From Clostridiales bacterium (lineage in GTDB: Bacteria; Bacillota; Clostridia; Lachnospirales; Lachnospiraceae): a stretch of DNA of 7,097 nucleotides. The translations under genes were made by a program, and so were the position numbers. Positions 1 through 6,946 of the stretch are shown here, in pieces. Numbering within the stretch: the first letter of the stretch is position 1; each line of letters begins with the position of its first letter. The notes under the pieces were generated by a model that had not been told where the DNA came from, made no database searches, and worked only from the letters and a program-made list of their open reading frames with translations. The stretch spans positions 1-7,097 of the forward strand of contig JAJQBM010000013.1 of NCBI GenBank assembly GCA_021203285.1, written 5' to 3'.

Positions 1-2
1 CC

Positions 3-338
3 GCGACCAGCCGGGAGGAGATCGGCAATCCGCCGCACTACGGTACCGAGCGGAAGCTGGCCGAGGAGGGGATTCCCTTGATTCCGCACCGGGCGGTACA
101 GATGACGCGGAGGGATTATCTGGAGTATGATTACCTGATCGGCATGGACCGGGCGAACATCCGGAACATGGAGCGCATCGCGGGCGGGGATCCGCAGAAC
201 AAGATATACAAGATGCTGGAGTTTGCCGGAAAGGACCGAGATGTGGCCGATCCGTGGTACACCGGTGATTTTGACGCAACGTTTCGGGATGTCATGGATG
301 GATGCAAGGGGTTGCTTGCGTATATTACCGAAAAATAG
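3..338 (+). CDS. Low-molecular-weight protein-tyrosine phosphatase, C-terminal part (5' truncated by window edge)
   Basis: The frame is open from the left edge and ends at TAG (336-338). It reads ATSREEIGNPPHYGTERKL onward, which is typical of low-molecular-weight tyrosine phosphatases just after the catalytic loop. These are small cytoplasmic enzymes that hydrolyse phosphotyrosine (in bacteria often on tyrosine kinases or polysaccharide-export regulators). The general-acid motif is visible as DPWYTGDF (Asp codon at 249), followed by the usual C-terminal helix ending LLAYITEK. The N-terminal roughly 40 residues with the CX5RS phosphate-binding loop lie outside the window, so catalytic competence cannot be checked. 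The TTG at 78 is an internal codon, not the start, because clear family sequence precedes it. The gene is co-directional with clpB and lies 102 bp upstream, but clpB has its own promoter. Family assignment is confident; the physiological substrate is unknown. Confidence 0.9.
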   Translation, partial: ATSREEIGNPPHYGTERKLAEEGIPLIPHRAVQMTRRDYLEYDYLIGMDRANIRNMERIAGGDPQNKIYKMLEFAGKDRDVADPWYTGDFDATFRDVMDGCKGLLAYITEK

Positions 339-355
339 AAAATTATCTGAAATTA

Positions 356-382
356 TTAGCACTCGCTATTGACGAGTGCTAA
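356..382 (+). promoter_or_regulatory. CIRCE operator (HrcA binding site) upstream of clpB
   Basis: The sequence is TTAGCACTC, nine bases (gctattgac), then GAGTGCTAA. Both 9-bp arms match the CIRCE consensus at every position and the spacer has the canonical length. CIRCE is bound by the heat-shock repressor HrcA, classically upstream of groESL and dnaK. Here it overlaps the -35 hexamer of the clpB promoter, so bound HrcA would block RNA polymerase. HrcA itself is not encoded in the window and its involvement is inferred from the operator. Confidence 0.97.
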
Positions 383-397
383 TTTCTGTGCTATAAC
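369..397 (+). promoter_or_regulatory. Sigma-A promoter of clpB, embedded in CIRCE
   Basis: The -35 box is TTGACG (369-374) and the -10 box is TATAAC (392-397), separated by exactly 17 bp. Each box differs from consensus (TTGACA / TATAAT) at one position. The -35 box is formed by the last five bases of the CIRCE spacer plus the first base of its right arm. Transcription should start near 404, giving a leader of about 37 nt before the ATG at 441. Confidence 0.85.
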
Positions 398-440
398 AAG
401 GAAAGCGGGAAGGAATGAATCATCAGAAAGGAGTGGTGTT

Positions 441-3026
441 ATGAATATCCAGAAATTTACACAAAAGTCAATGGAAGCGGTTCAGGACTGCGAGAAGCTG
501 GCTGTTGAATACGGAAATCAGGAAATTGAGCAGGAGCATCTGCTGATGGCGCTGCTTCGCCAGCCGGATGGCCTGATTTTAAAACTGATTGAGAAGATGG
601 AGATCAACAAGGAGCATTTCTGTGACAACGCGGAGCGCCATCTGGCGAAGCGCGTGAAGGTGTCTGGCGGTCAGCTCCATATCGGGCAGATGTTGAACAA
701 AGTGCTGATTTCCGCAGAGGATGAGGCAAAGCAGATGGGAGACGAGTATGTCTCCGTGGAGCATCTGTTCCTGAGCATGCTGCGCTATCCGAACCCGGCG
801 ATGAAGGAGATTTTTAAGGAGTACGGGATCACGCGGGAACGCTTTTTGCAGGCGCTCTCGACGGTCCGGGGCAACCAGAGAGTGACCACGGATAATCCGG
901 AGGAGACCTACGACACGCTGGAAAAATACGGCTATGATATGGTGGAGCGTGCCCGCGACCAGAAGCTGGATCCGGTGATCGGCCGGGACAGCGAGATCCG
1001 CAATGTGATCCGCATTCTCTCCCGGAAGACGAAAAACAATCCGGTGCTGATCGGTGAACCCGGTGTCGGCAAGACGGCTGTGGTGGAGGGTCTTGCGCAG
1101 CGGATTGTCCGCGGCGATGTGCCGGAGGGATTGAAGGAAAAGAAGCTTTTCGCCCTTGATATGGGCGCGCTGCTCGCCGGGGCGAAGTACCGCGGTGAGT
1201 TCGAGGAGCGCCTGAAGGCGGTTTTGGACGAGGTCAAGGCCAGTAATGGCCAGATCATCCTCTTTATCGATGAGCTGCACACCATCGTAGGCGCCGGCAA
1301 GACGGACGGAGCAATGGACGCGGGCAATATGTTAAAACCGATGCTGGCCAGAGGCGAGCTGCACTGCATCGGCGCCACCACGCTGGATGAGTACCGGGAG
1401 TATGTGGAGAAGGACGCTGCCTTAGAGCGGCGGTTCCAGCCGGTCATGGTGGATGAACCGACAGTGGAGGACACGATCTCCATTCTCCGCGGATTGAAGG
1501 AGCGGTACGAGGTTTTCCACGGCGTGAAGATCACGGACAGCGCGCTGGTATCGGCGGCGGTGCTCTCAAACCGCTACATTTCCGACCGTTTTCTTCCGGA
1601 CAAGGCCATTGATCTGGCCGATGAGGCCTGCGCCCTGATCAAGACAGAGCTGGATTCCATGCCGACGGAGCTGGATGAGCTGAATCGCCGCGTGATGCAG
1701 ATGGAGATTGAGGAGACTGCCCTGAAAAAAGAGGAGGACAGCTTGAGCAAAGATCGTCTGGAAAACCTGCAGAAGGAGCTGGCGGAGCTGCGGAACGAGT
1801 TTCAGACCCGGAAAGCCCAGTGGGACAATGAGAAGACGGCCGTGGAGCGCGTGCAGAAGCTGCGGGAGGAGCTGGAGAGCTTAAATAAGGAGATTCAGCT
1901 CGCCGAGCAGAATTACGACCTGAACAAAGCTGCGGAGCTGCAGTACGGCAAAAAACCAGCGCTGGAGAAACAACTGGCGCAGGAGGAAGAGATTGTTAAA
2001 AACAAGGATATGTCGCTGGTTCATGAGAATGTCAGCGAGGATGAGATTGCGAAGATCGTATCCCGGTGGACGGGGATCCCGGTGGCGAAGCTCACGGAGA
2101 GCGAGCGTAACAAGACCCTCCATCTGGACGATGAGCTGCACAAGCGCGTCATCGGTCAGGACGAGGGCGTGACGAAGGTGACGGAGGCGATCATCCGCTC
2201 GAAGGCCGGGATCAAAGATCCGGAGAAACCGATCGGTTCCTTCTTATTCCTCGGACCGACTGGCGTCGGCAAGACGGAGCTGGCGAAAGCGCTGGCCGCC
2301 AGCCTGTTTGACGATGAGTCTAACATGGTTCGGCTGGATATGAGTGAGTACATGGAGAAATACTCCGTGTCAAGGCTGATCGGAGCGCCTCCCGGATATG
2401 TGGGCTATGACGAGGGCGGACAGCTCACCGAGGCGGTCCGCAGGAAACCGTATTCTGTCGTCCTCTTTGACGAGGTGGAGAAAGCGCACCCGGATGTCTT
2501 TAATGTTCTGCTGCAGGTTCTGGATGACGGGCGGATCACGGATTCTCAGGGTCGGACGGTGGACTTTAAAAATACCATCATCATTATGACATCGAACCTC
2601 GGTTCCGCGCATTTGCTGGAGGGCATCGACGCCAACGGCGAGATCAGTCCGGCGGCGGAGGAGCTAGTGATGGAGGAGCTGCGCGCCAGCTTCCGTCCGG
2701 AGTTCTTAAACCGGCTGGATGAGATCATACTCTTCAAACCGCTGACGAAGGACAACATCGGAAACATCATCCACCTGCTGATGGATGAGCTGAATGGTCG
2801 TCTGGAGGATCGGGAGATCAGCGTGGAGCTGACACCCGCGGCGGAAAGCTTTATCGTGGAGCACGGCTATGATCCGGTCTACGGCGCAAGGCCGCTGAAG
2901 CGTTTCCTTCAGAAGTATGTGGAGACGCTTTCCGCGAAGCTGATTCTGGCCGATAAGGTCCGGGCGGAGGACACAATCCTCATCGATGTGGAGGGGGATC
3001 ATCTGACCGCCGGAGTTAAGCAGTAA
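441..3026 (+). CDS. clpB: ATP-dependent disaggregase ClpB (Hsp100)
   Basis: ClpB is a cytoplasmic hexameric AAA+ chaperone that threads aggregated proteins through its pore and works with DnaK/DnaJ/GrpE. The 861-aa product matches the usual length (857 in E. coli). In order: Clp N-domain (about 1-145); NBD1 with Walker A GEPGVGKT (205-212), pore-loop Tyr250 in KYRGE, Walker B IDE (Glu278) and arginine fingers R330/R331; the coiled-coil M-domain (about 405-525) that separates ClpB from ClpC/ClpA; NBD2 with Walker A GPTGVGKT (605-612), pore Tyr653 in GYVGY, Walker B FDE (Glu678) and arginine finger R758 in FLNRLDE; then the C-terminal D2 small domain. All key residues are present and there is no ClpP-binding loop evident. 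The start is ATG 441, preceded by AGAAAGGAG (425-433) at 7 nt. The longer TTG frame from 369 would start inside the promoter. Regulation is by the upstream CIRCE, and an intrinsic terminator follows. Confidence 0.98.
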   Translation: MNIQKFTQKSMEAVQDCEKLAVEYGNQEIEQEHLLMALLRQPDGLILKLIEKMEINKEHFCDNAERHLAKRVKVSGGQLHIGQMLNKVLISAEDEAKQMGDEYVSVEHLFLSMLRYPNPAMKEIFKEYGITRERFLQALSTVRGNQRVTTDNPEETYDTLEKYGYDMVERARDQKLDPVIGRDSEIRNVIRILSRKTKNNPVLIGEPGVGKTAVVEGLAQRIVRGDVPEGLKEKKLFALDMGALLAGAKYRGEFEERLKAVLDEVKASNGQIILFIDELHTIVGAGKTDGAMDAGNMLKPMLARGELHCIGATTLDEYREYVEKDAALERRFQPVMVDEPTVEDTISILRGLKERYEVFHGVKITDSALVSAAVLSNRYISDRFLPDKAIDLADEACALIKTELDSMPTELDELNRRVMQMEIEETALKKEEDSLSKDRLENLQKELAELRNEFQTRKAQWDNEKTAVERVQKLREELESLNKEIQLAEQNYDLNKAAELQYGKKPALEKQLAQEEEIVKNKDMSLVHENVSEDEIAKIVSRWTGIPVAKLTESERNKTLHLDDELHKRVIGQDEGVTKVTEAIIRSKAGIKDPEKPIGSFLFLGPTGVGKTELAKALAASLFDDESNMVRLDMSEYMEKYSVSRLIGAPPGYVGYDEGGQLTEAVRRKPYSVVLFDEVEKAHPDVFNVLLQVLDDGRITDSQGRTVDFKNTIIIMTSNLGSAHLLEGIDANGEISPAAEELVMEELRASFRPEFLNRLDEIILFKPLTKDNIGNIIHLLMDELNGRLEDREISVELTPAAESFIVEHGYDPVYGARPLKRFLQKYVETLSAKLILADKVRAEDTILIDVEGDHLTAGVKQ

Positions 3027-3058
3027 CCGGCTGATCTGCGCATTGAACGAAATAATAG

Positions 3059-3095
3059 AAGGAACTGTCCTGCGAATGCGGGGCAGTTCTTTTTT
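3059..3095 (+). terminator. Rho-independent terminator after clpB
   Basis: GAACTGTCC (3062-3070) pairs with GGGCAGTTC (3081-3089), with one G-T wobble and a 10-nt loop. The stem can be extended by three further pairs (one wobble). It runs straight into six T residues (3090-3095). It lies 35 bp after the clpB stop, so clpB appears to be a single-gene transcription unit separated from the deacetylase downstream. Confidence 0.9.
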
Positions 3096-3140
3096 CTTCC
3101 TGTATTCATATCTTGGGAGTAAGGCACAGTTTTTCGGGTT

Positions 3141-3908
3141 GTGTATCGGCGTATGAGGAATATCGGGCGAAAGCTGCTTTTTACGGATTTCATTCTGAAC
3201 ATACTGATTGTGTTACTGCTTTTTTGCGGGAAAATATCGGGAGCCGGTTCTGCAAAGCGTGAGACAGCAGAGAGAGCGGAACAGGGACGGACGGCAGAGG
3301 CGGAGGATGAGGTGCCGACTGGGACAGCCGCAACAGAAAGCGAGACATCTGAGGCAAAAAAGATCGCCCTGACCTTTGACGATGGCCCGGACGGAGCGTA
3401 CACGCCGCTTCTTCTGGATGGCCTGCGGGAGCGCGGCGTTCATGTTACCTTTTTTCTTCTCGGGACACAGATTGAATTGTATCCGGAGATTGTGGAGGAG
3501 ATGTTTGCAGACGGACACGAGATCGGCATCCATTCCTATGAGCATGTCGATCTTGAGAGTTTGTCGGAGGCGGCTGCCTGTGAGCAGATTCAGAAGACCG
3601 GCGACCGGATCTGTGAGCTGACCGCCGAGTGGCCGTCCTTTGTGCGGCCGCCGTATGGAAACTGGCTGTCTGCGCTGGACAATGATTTTTGTCTGGTGAC
3701 GGTTATGTAGAATGTGGACCCGCTGGACTGGGCGACGGATGATACCGCGGTAATCACCCAAAGAATTCTGGAAAACACGGAGGAGTATGACATCATCCTC
3801 CTGCACGATGCTTCCGCCTCCAGCGTGGAGGCGGCGTTTCAGGTCATCGATGAGCTGTCGCGAGAAAACTACGAATTCGTCACAGTGGAGGAGCTGATCT
3901 TCCCGTGA
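3141..3908 (+). pseudogene. NodB-type polysaccharide deacetylase, interrupted by an in-frame TAG
   Basis: Members of this family remove N- or O-acetyl groups from chitin, peptidoglycan or similar polymers at the cell surface, using a metal ion. An N-terminal hydrophobic segment (about residues 12-32) acts as signal or anchor and is followed by an acidic, Thr/Glu-rich linker to about 70. The NodB motifs appear in order: TFDDGP (78-83), HSYEH (131-135), RPPYG (169-173), VDPLDW (192-197) and LLHD (220-223). A TAG at 3708-3710 (codon 190) splits the frame between motifs 3 and 4. Both halves are in the same frame, and a Trp (TGG) at the stop position gives the family-like VMWNVDPLDW. Without readthrough the 189-aa product lacks motifs 4 and 5 and should be inactive. 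The start is uncertain: GTG 3141 or ATG 3153, neither with a well-placed ribosome binding site (GGGAGTAAGG at 3115-3124 is far). Full length would be 255 aa. Confidence 0.85.
3708..3710 (+). other. In-frame amber codon (expected Trp) in the deacetylase
   Basis: This TAG lies between GTT-ATG and AAT-GTG-GAC, and the downstream in-frame sequence carries the remaining NodB motifs. A single G-to-A change of TGG explains it. The seven bases ATGTAGA are identical to those around the second internal TAG at 6159-6161. Confidence 0.85.
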
Positions 3909-3940
3909 ATTTCATGTTTATTTGCTTCGGTATGTGTAGC

Positions 3941-4850
3941 TCATTGGTATTCTGCCTTATTTTTTTCTGAAATATAATTCTTTCGATATTGTTGCGGGGT
4001 GTATCCCATCTGTTTTTTAAAAAACCCGGTAAAGTAACTCACGGTGCTGAATCCAGTCTGTTCAGAGATTTCCGCGATATTCCGGTCAGTTTGTTCCAGA
4101 TATTCAATCGCTTTCTGCAGGCGTACATTTTGCAGATATTCCAGCGGTGAGCAGTTGATGGTTTTTCGAAAAAAAACGGCAGCATTCTCCGCGGCTGATG
4201 TGAAAAGCCCGGGCGAAGTCGGACAGGGAAAACTTTTCCTGATAATGTTCATGGAGCCAGAGGATCATCCTGCTCAGCCGCTCTTCTTCCCGAACCTTAC
4301 CGGGGTTTTTCTGATGATCGGAGACAAAACATTCCCGGCAGAGAACGTGCCACAGAGAGTGAAGCCGCTGAGATATCTCGAATTCATCCCCGTGCTCATG
4401 CTCATAAATCCACCACAAATTCTGAAAAACTTCCGGTTCCCAATCCTGATTATGCGGCAGATGATACAGAGAGCGCTCCTGTTTTACATAGGCTCGGTAA
4501 TATTTTTCATAAAAAAAACTTCCGCGGTATCCATATAAGAGCACAGGGTCAAAAATCAGGGTAAAATATCTTACTTTCCCCGGCTGGCTGCGGCGAATCA
4601 TATGAAGAGAGCCGGGGAAAATAATGAAAGCTTCTTCCTTCTGAACGGAAATTTTCTGATTCAGAGTCTGTACGCTGGCAGTTCCTTCCAGAAGCACCGA
4701 AATTTCAATGGTTCGCTGGCGGTGCCAGTTTACACAGCGGTTTGCATAGTGATTCAGATCATCGTGAAATAACTGGAAGGGAAAGGCATAGGTTCCGATG
4801 CTCAAAGTCGCATTCAGATTTCCATCGACCGGTACAAATAGCTCTTCCAT
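3941..4850 (-). pseudogene. AraC-family transcriptional regulator with N-terminal cupin, frameshifted at a T8 tract
   Basis: Transcription regulator with an AraC_binding/cupin sensor and a C-terminal double helix-turn-helix. The start is ATG at 4850-4848, with AGGAGAG (4867-4861) 10 nt upstream. The sensor half (about 1-170) contains WHRQRTIEISVLLEG and FIIFPGSLHMI, typical of cupin-type sensors. The first HTH reads FSLSDFARAFHISRGECCRFF and ends at residue 227. There the coding strand has eight T (plus-strand A run 4169-4176). The first frame then gives about 20 unrelated residues and stops at 4104. The +1-shifted frame continues with FRKTINCSPLEYLQNVRLQ and the second HTH (IAEISEQTGFSTVSYFTGFF, then GYTPQQYRK) to TGA at 3943-3941. 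Seven T instead of eight would give an uninterrupted 302-aa protein of normal size. As written, the product is 248 aa and lacks the second HTH. It lies divergent to the MATE exporter, its likely target. Ligand unknown. Confidence 0.88.
4169..4176 (-). repeat. Homopolymer T8 (coding strand) at the AraC frameshift
   Basis: Eight consecutive A on the plus strand (T on the coding strand) lie at the end of the first HTH. Frame inspection shows that seven bases would join the two halves of the regulator as CRFFRKTINC. A second eight-base run at 4511-4518 in the same gene is in frame (SFFYEK), so only this one causes a break. Confidence 0.85.
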
Positions 4851-4979
4851 GGATAACTGACTCTCCTGTTAAAAGGATAATATTTTGATATATTCTGGTA
4901 TTATCTGGCAAGACATACCAAAAAACTGTTAATATACTGTTAATTGTATCATATAAATCAGAATTGACAAGGGGGCGCT
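4851..4979. promoter_or_regulatory. Divergent AraC/MATE promoter region
   Basis: AT-rich 129-bp gap between the divergent araC-type and MATE starts. Toward MATE, a possible -10 TATAAA (4952-4957) lies 17 bp after a weak -35 TTAATA (4929-4934); the translation signal is AAGGGGG (4969-4975) four bases before ATG 4980, which is a little close. Toward the regulator there is an AGGAGAG ribosome binding site (4861-4867), but I see no convincing spaced promoter. An inverted repeat TGGTAT (4896-4901) / ATACCA (4915-4920) lies centrally and could be an operator half-site pair. The promoter assignments are weak; the regulatory role of the gap is inferred from gene arrangement. Confidence 0.5.
4925..4944 (+). 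repeat. Tandem direct repeat ACTGTTAAT, candidate AraC-type operator
   Basis: ACTGTTAAT occurs at 4925-4933 and again at 4936-4944, a period of 11 bp or about one helical turn, overlapping the proposed MATE -35. A third partial copy, CTGTTAA, lies at 4866-4872 beside the regulator's ribosome binding site. Direct repeats at helical spacing next to the -35 are typical for AraC-family activators. Binding here is inferred, not shown. Confidence 0.55.
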
Positions 4980-6332
4980 ATGTGGATAAAGGATTCATTT
5001 GTGAAAAAACTGGTTGCGATCACGATTCCGGTCGTCCTGCAGAATTTACTTTCCACGGCGGTAAGCTCGGCGGATGTTATCATGCTCAGTTATGTAGATC
5101 AGAATGCGATGTCTGCTGTTTCCCTTGCGGGACAGGCTACGTTTCTGCTGAATCTGTTCTTCTCGGGAATTACCATTGGGACAACCACACTTGTCTCGCA
5201 ATTCTGGGGAAAGCATGACAGGGGTTCCATTCGGCGTGCCGCGTTTCTTTCTGTTATCGTATCTGTCGCTATATCTTCCATCTTTGGTATGACGGTAGTC
5301 TTTGCGCCGGAATGGCTGATGCGATTATTCACAAATGATACAGATCTGATCGCGTACGGCGTCATTTATCTGCGTATTATAGGGTTTTCTTATTTCGTTA
5401 TGGGAGTTTCACAGATTTATCTGTGCATACTGAAATCCGTGCAGCAGGTTTCACGGAGCACGGCTTTTTCCAGTATCACATTGTTGCTGAATGTGTTTTT
5501 GAACGCGCTGCTTATTTTCGGGTGGCTTGGTTTGCCGAGGCTGGGGATTTACGGCGTGGCGTACGGTACACTGATTGCCCGCACGGCGGAGCTTCTGTTT
5601 TGTATTCTGGATGCTGTTCTCGTGAAGAAAATTCGTTTTCCGGGGATGGATGTCCTTCCGCAGCGTGGGCTGGTCAGAGAGTTTTCCCGCATTACGTTTC
5701 CCGTCACGGCGGAGGGACTGGTATGGGGAGGCGCCACAGCGGCACTTTCTGCGATCATGGGGCGGATGGGCGCGGATCTGGTTGCGGCCAACTCAGTTGC
5801 TTCTATGGCAAACAGCTTTGCAACCGTTGTATGCTTTGCGCTTGCCTCGGCGGGTACGATTCTGTTGGGGGAGGAACTGGGGCAAAGCTTATTTGAACAT
5901 GTAAAGCGGCATGCGGATGTGCTGGTAAAATTTGCCATGGCAGCCGGAGTTTTGGGAGCGGCTGTCATGCTGTTGTGTTACCCTTTGATTCTTCATGTTG
6001 TTGAATTAAATGATGCTGCGCAGCAGTACCTCGCGGTTATGTTTGCCATTCTGGCTGTGAAAGCGGTATTGTCCGCGGTGACGAATATGATGATCTGCGG
6101 TATTTTCAGCGCCGGGGGAGATACCCGCTTCGGCCTGCTGTGTGATGTTTTTTCCATGTAGACCGGAAGTGTGCTGATCGGAAGTGCGCTTTGCTTTGCC
6201 CTGCATGCGCCGCCTCTCGTCGTCTATCTGGGTATGAATCTGGATGAACTGCTCAAACTGCCATTTGTGATTGTGCATTACAGAAAGAAGAAATGGCTGA
6301 GAAATATAACACTATGTGATGAAAATGAATAG
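4980..6332 (+). pseudogene. MATE-family multidrug/metabolite exporter, interrupted by an in-frame TAG
   Basis: MATE proteins are 12-helix inner-membrane antiporters that export drugs or metabolites using Na+ or H+ gradients. The first frame (4980-6161) gives 393 residues with two MatE-type halves. The N-terminal half includes LVAITIPVVLQNLLS and the family-like SGITIGTTTLVSQFWGKHDR; the C-terminal half starts near residue 235 (ITFPVTAEGLVWGG) and reaches FSAGGDTRFGLLCDVFSM. TAG (6159-6161, codon 394) then interrupts. The same frame continues for 56 residues (TGSVLIGSALCF to HYRKKKWLRNIT) to TAG 6330-6332, supplying the last helices and the basic tail usual for MATE. Trp at the stop gives a normal 450-aa protein and fits the family pattern (FSMWTGS). 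Without readthrough the carrier loses its final transmembrane region. The terminal TAG overlaps the ribosome binding site of the acetyltransferase, so the two are probably co-transcribed. Substrate unknown. Confidence 0.88.
6159..6161 (+). other. In-frame amber codon (expected Trp) in the MATE exporter
   Basis: This TAG lies between TCC-ATG and ACC-GGA, and the frame continues with MATE-like sequence for 56 codons. TGG to TAG is a single G-to-A change. It is the second internal amber at an expected Trp in the window, in the same ATGTAGA context as 3705-3711. Confidence 0.85.
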
Positions 6333-6344
6333 GAGGAATCTGCG

Positions 6345-6920
6345 ATGACGATGGAAGAGAGAAAAGAAAGAGGACTTTTATGGACAGACACGCCGGAGAC
6401 GATGGAGGCACAGAAAATTGCTTGCGGGCTTGCTTTTGAATTTAGCCATCTTCACCCGTCCGAGACAGAGAAAAAGATGGTTTTGATTCGGGAAATGTTT
6501 GGCTCTGTCGGTGAAAACGTGTGGATTGAGCCGCCGATGACGCTGGCTTTCGGGAAAACAGTAACGATAGGTGAGGGTACTTATATTAATTCCAATCTGA
6601 CGCTGGTGGATGATTATAAAATAAATATCGGGAACCATGTTCTGATCGCGCCAAATGTGACGATATGTGCAACGGCTCATCCGCTTCATTATAAGATGCG
6701 GATGCACGGAGAAATGTATTCGAAAGAGGTGGTTATCCGGGATTACGTATGGATTGGCAGTAATGCTGTTATCCTTCCGGGTGTGACAATCGGGGAACAT
6801 TCTGTCATTGGAGCCGGGAGTATCGTGACGAAAGACATACCCGCCAATACACTGGCTATGGGTGTTCCATGCCGTGTGGTCAGAGAAATTGACGAGCGTG
6901 ATCTCGTTTGGGAGCGTTGA
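6345..6920 (+). CDS. Hexapeptide-repeat O-acetyltransferase, maltose/galactoside acetyltransferase type
   Basis: Complete 191-aa protein starting at ATG 6345, with AGGAGG at 6331-6336, 8 nt upstream. The family (LacA, Maa, NodL) transfers acetyl from acetyl-CoA to a sugar hydroxyl and acts as a cytoplasmic trimer of left-handed beta helices. The N-terminal helical cap (about 1-55, ERGLLWTDTPE then KKMVLIREMFG) is followed by hexapeptide repeats from about 58: TVTIGEGTYINSNLTLVDD, INIGNHVLIAPNVTI, then VWIGSNAVILPGVTIGEHSV and VIGAGSIVTKDIPANTLAMG. The expected catalytic His is H112 in ATAHPLH. All features look intact, in contrast to the three genes upstream. The MATE frame's stop overlaps its ribosome binding site, so it is probably translated from the same message. 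Sugar specificity cannot be read from the sequence; LacA-like detoxification of exported sugars is one possibility. No terminator is evident after the TGA. Confidence 0.9.
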   Translation: MTMEERKERGLLWTDTPETMEAQKIACGLAFEFSHLHPSETEKKMVLIREMFGSVGENVWIEPPMTLAFGKTVTIGEGTYINSNLTLVDDYKINIGNHVLIAPNVTICATAHPLHYKMRMHGEMYSKEVVIRDYVWIGSNAVILPGVTIGEHSVIGAGSIVTKDIPANTLAMGVPCRVVREIDERDLVWER

Positions 6921-6946
6921 GAGGAGAGAGAACAGCGGGAGCGCGT

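Noticed and set aside
336..338. Genome-wide reassignment of TAG to Trp
   Set aside because: TAG is the natural end of the phosphatase here and of the MATE frame at 6330-6332, and many TGG Trp codons remain in all genes. Partial suppression is still possible, complete reassignment is not supported.
356..382. CIRCE dyad as a terminator for the phosphatase gene
   Set aside because: No T run follows, and the exact CIRCE consensus with an interleaved promoter explains the dyad.
369..440. Longer clpB start at TTG 369
   Set aside because: It would begin in the -35 box of the promoter, upstream of the predicted transcription start. ATG 441 has a well-placed AGAAAGGAG and begins with normal ClpB N-terminal sequence.
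579..1534. Long minus-strand open frames opposite clpB (579-1280 and 932-1534)
   Set aside because: They are compositional shadows of the GC-rich clpB frame. They show no recognisable domain, and the plus frame has every ClpB motif.
3909..3940. Bidirectional terminator between the deacetylase and the AraC gene
   Set aside because: The 32-bp gap shows no stem-loop of useful length.
4044..4538. Plus-strand open frame of 164 codons opposite the AraC gene
   Set aside because: It lies antisense to clear AraC/cupin sequence and has no recognisable domain of its own.
3705..6162. ATGTGGA as a sequence-specific mutation hotspot explaining both TAGs
   Set aside because: The same ATGTGGA heptamer is unchanged elsewhere, for example at the MATE start (4980), in clpB near 1411 and 2918, and just after the first TAG (3712), so sequence alone does not dictate the change.
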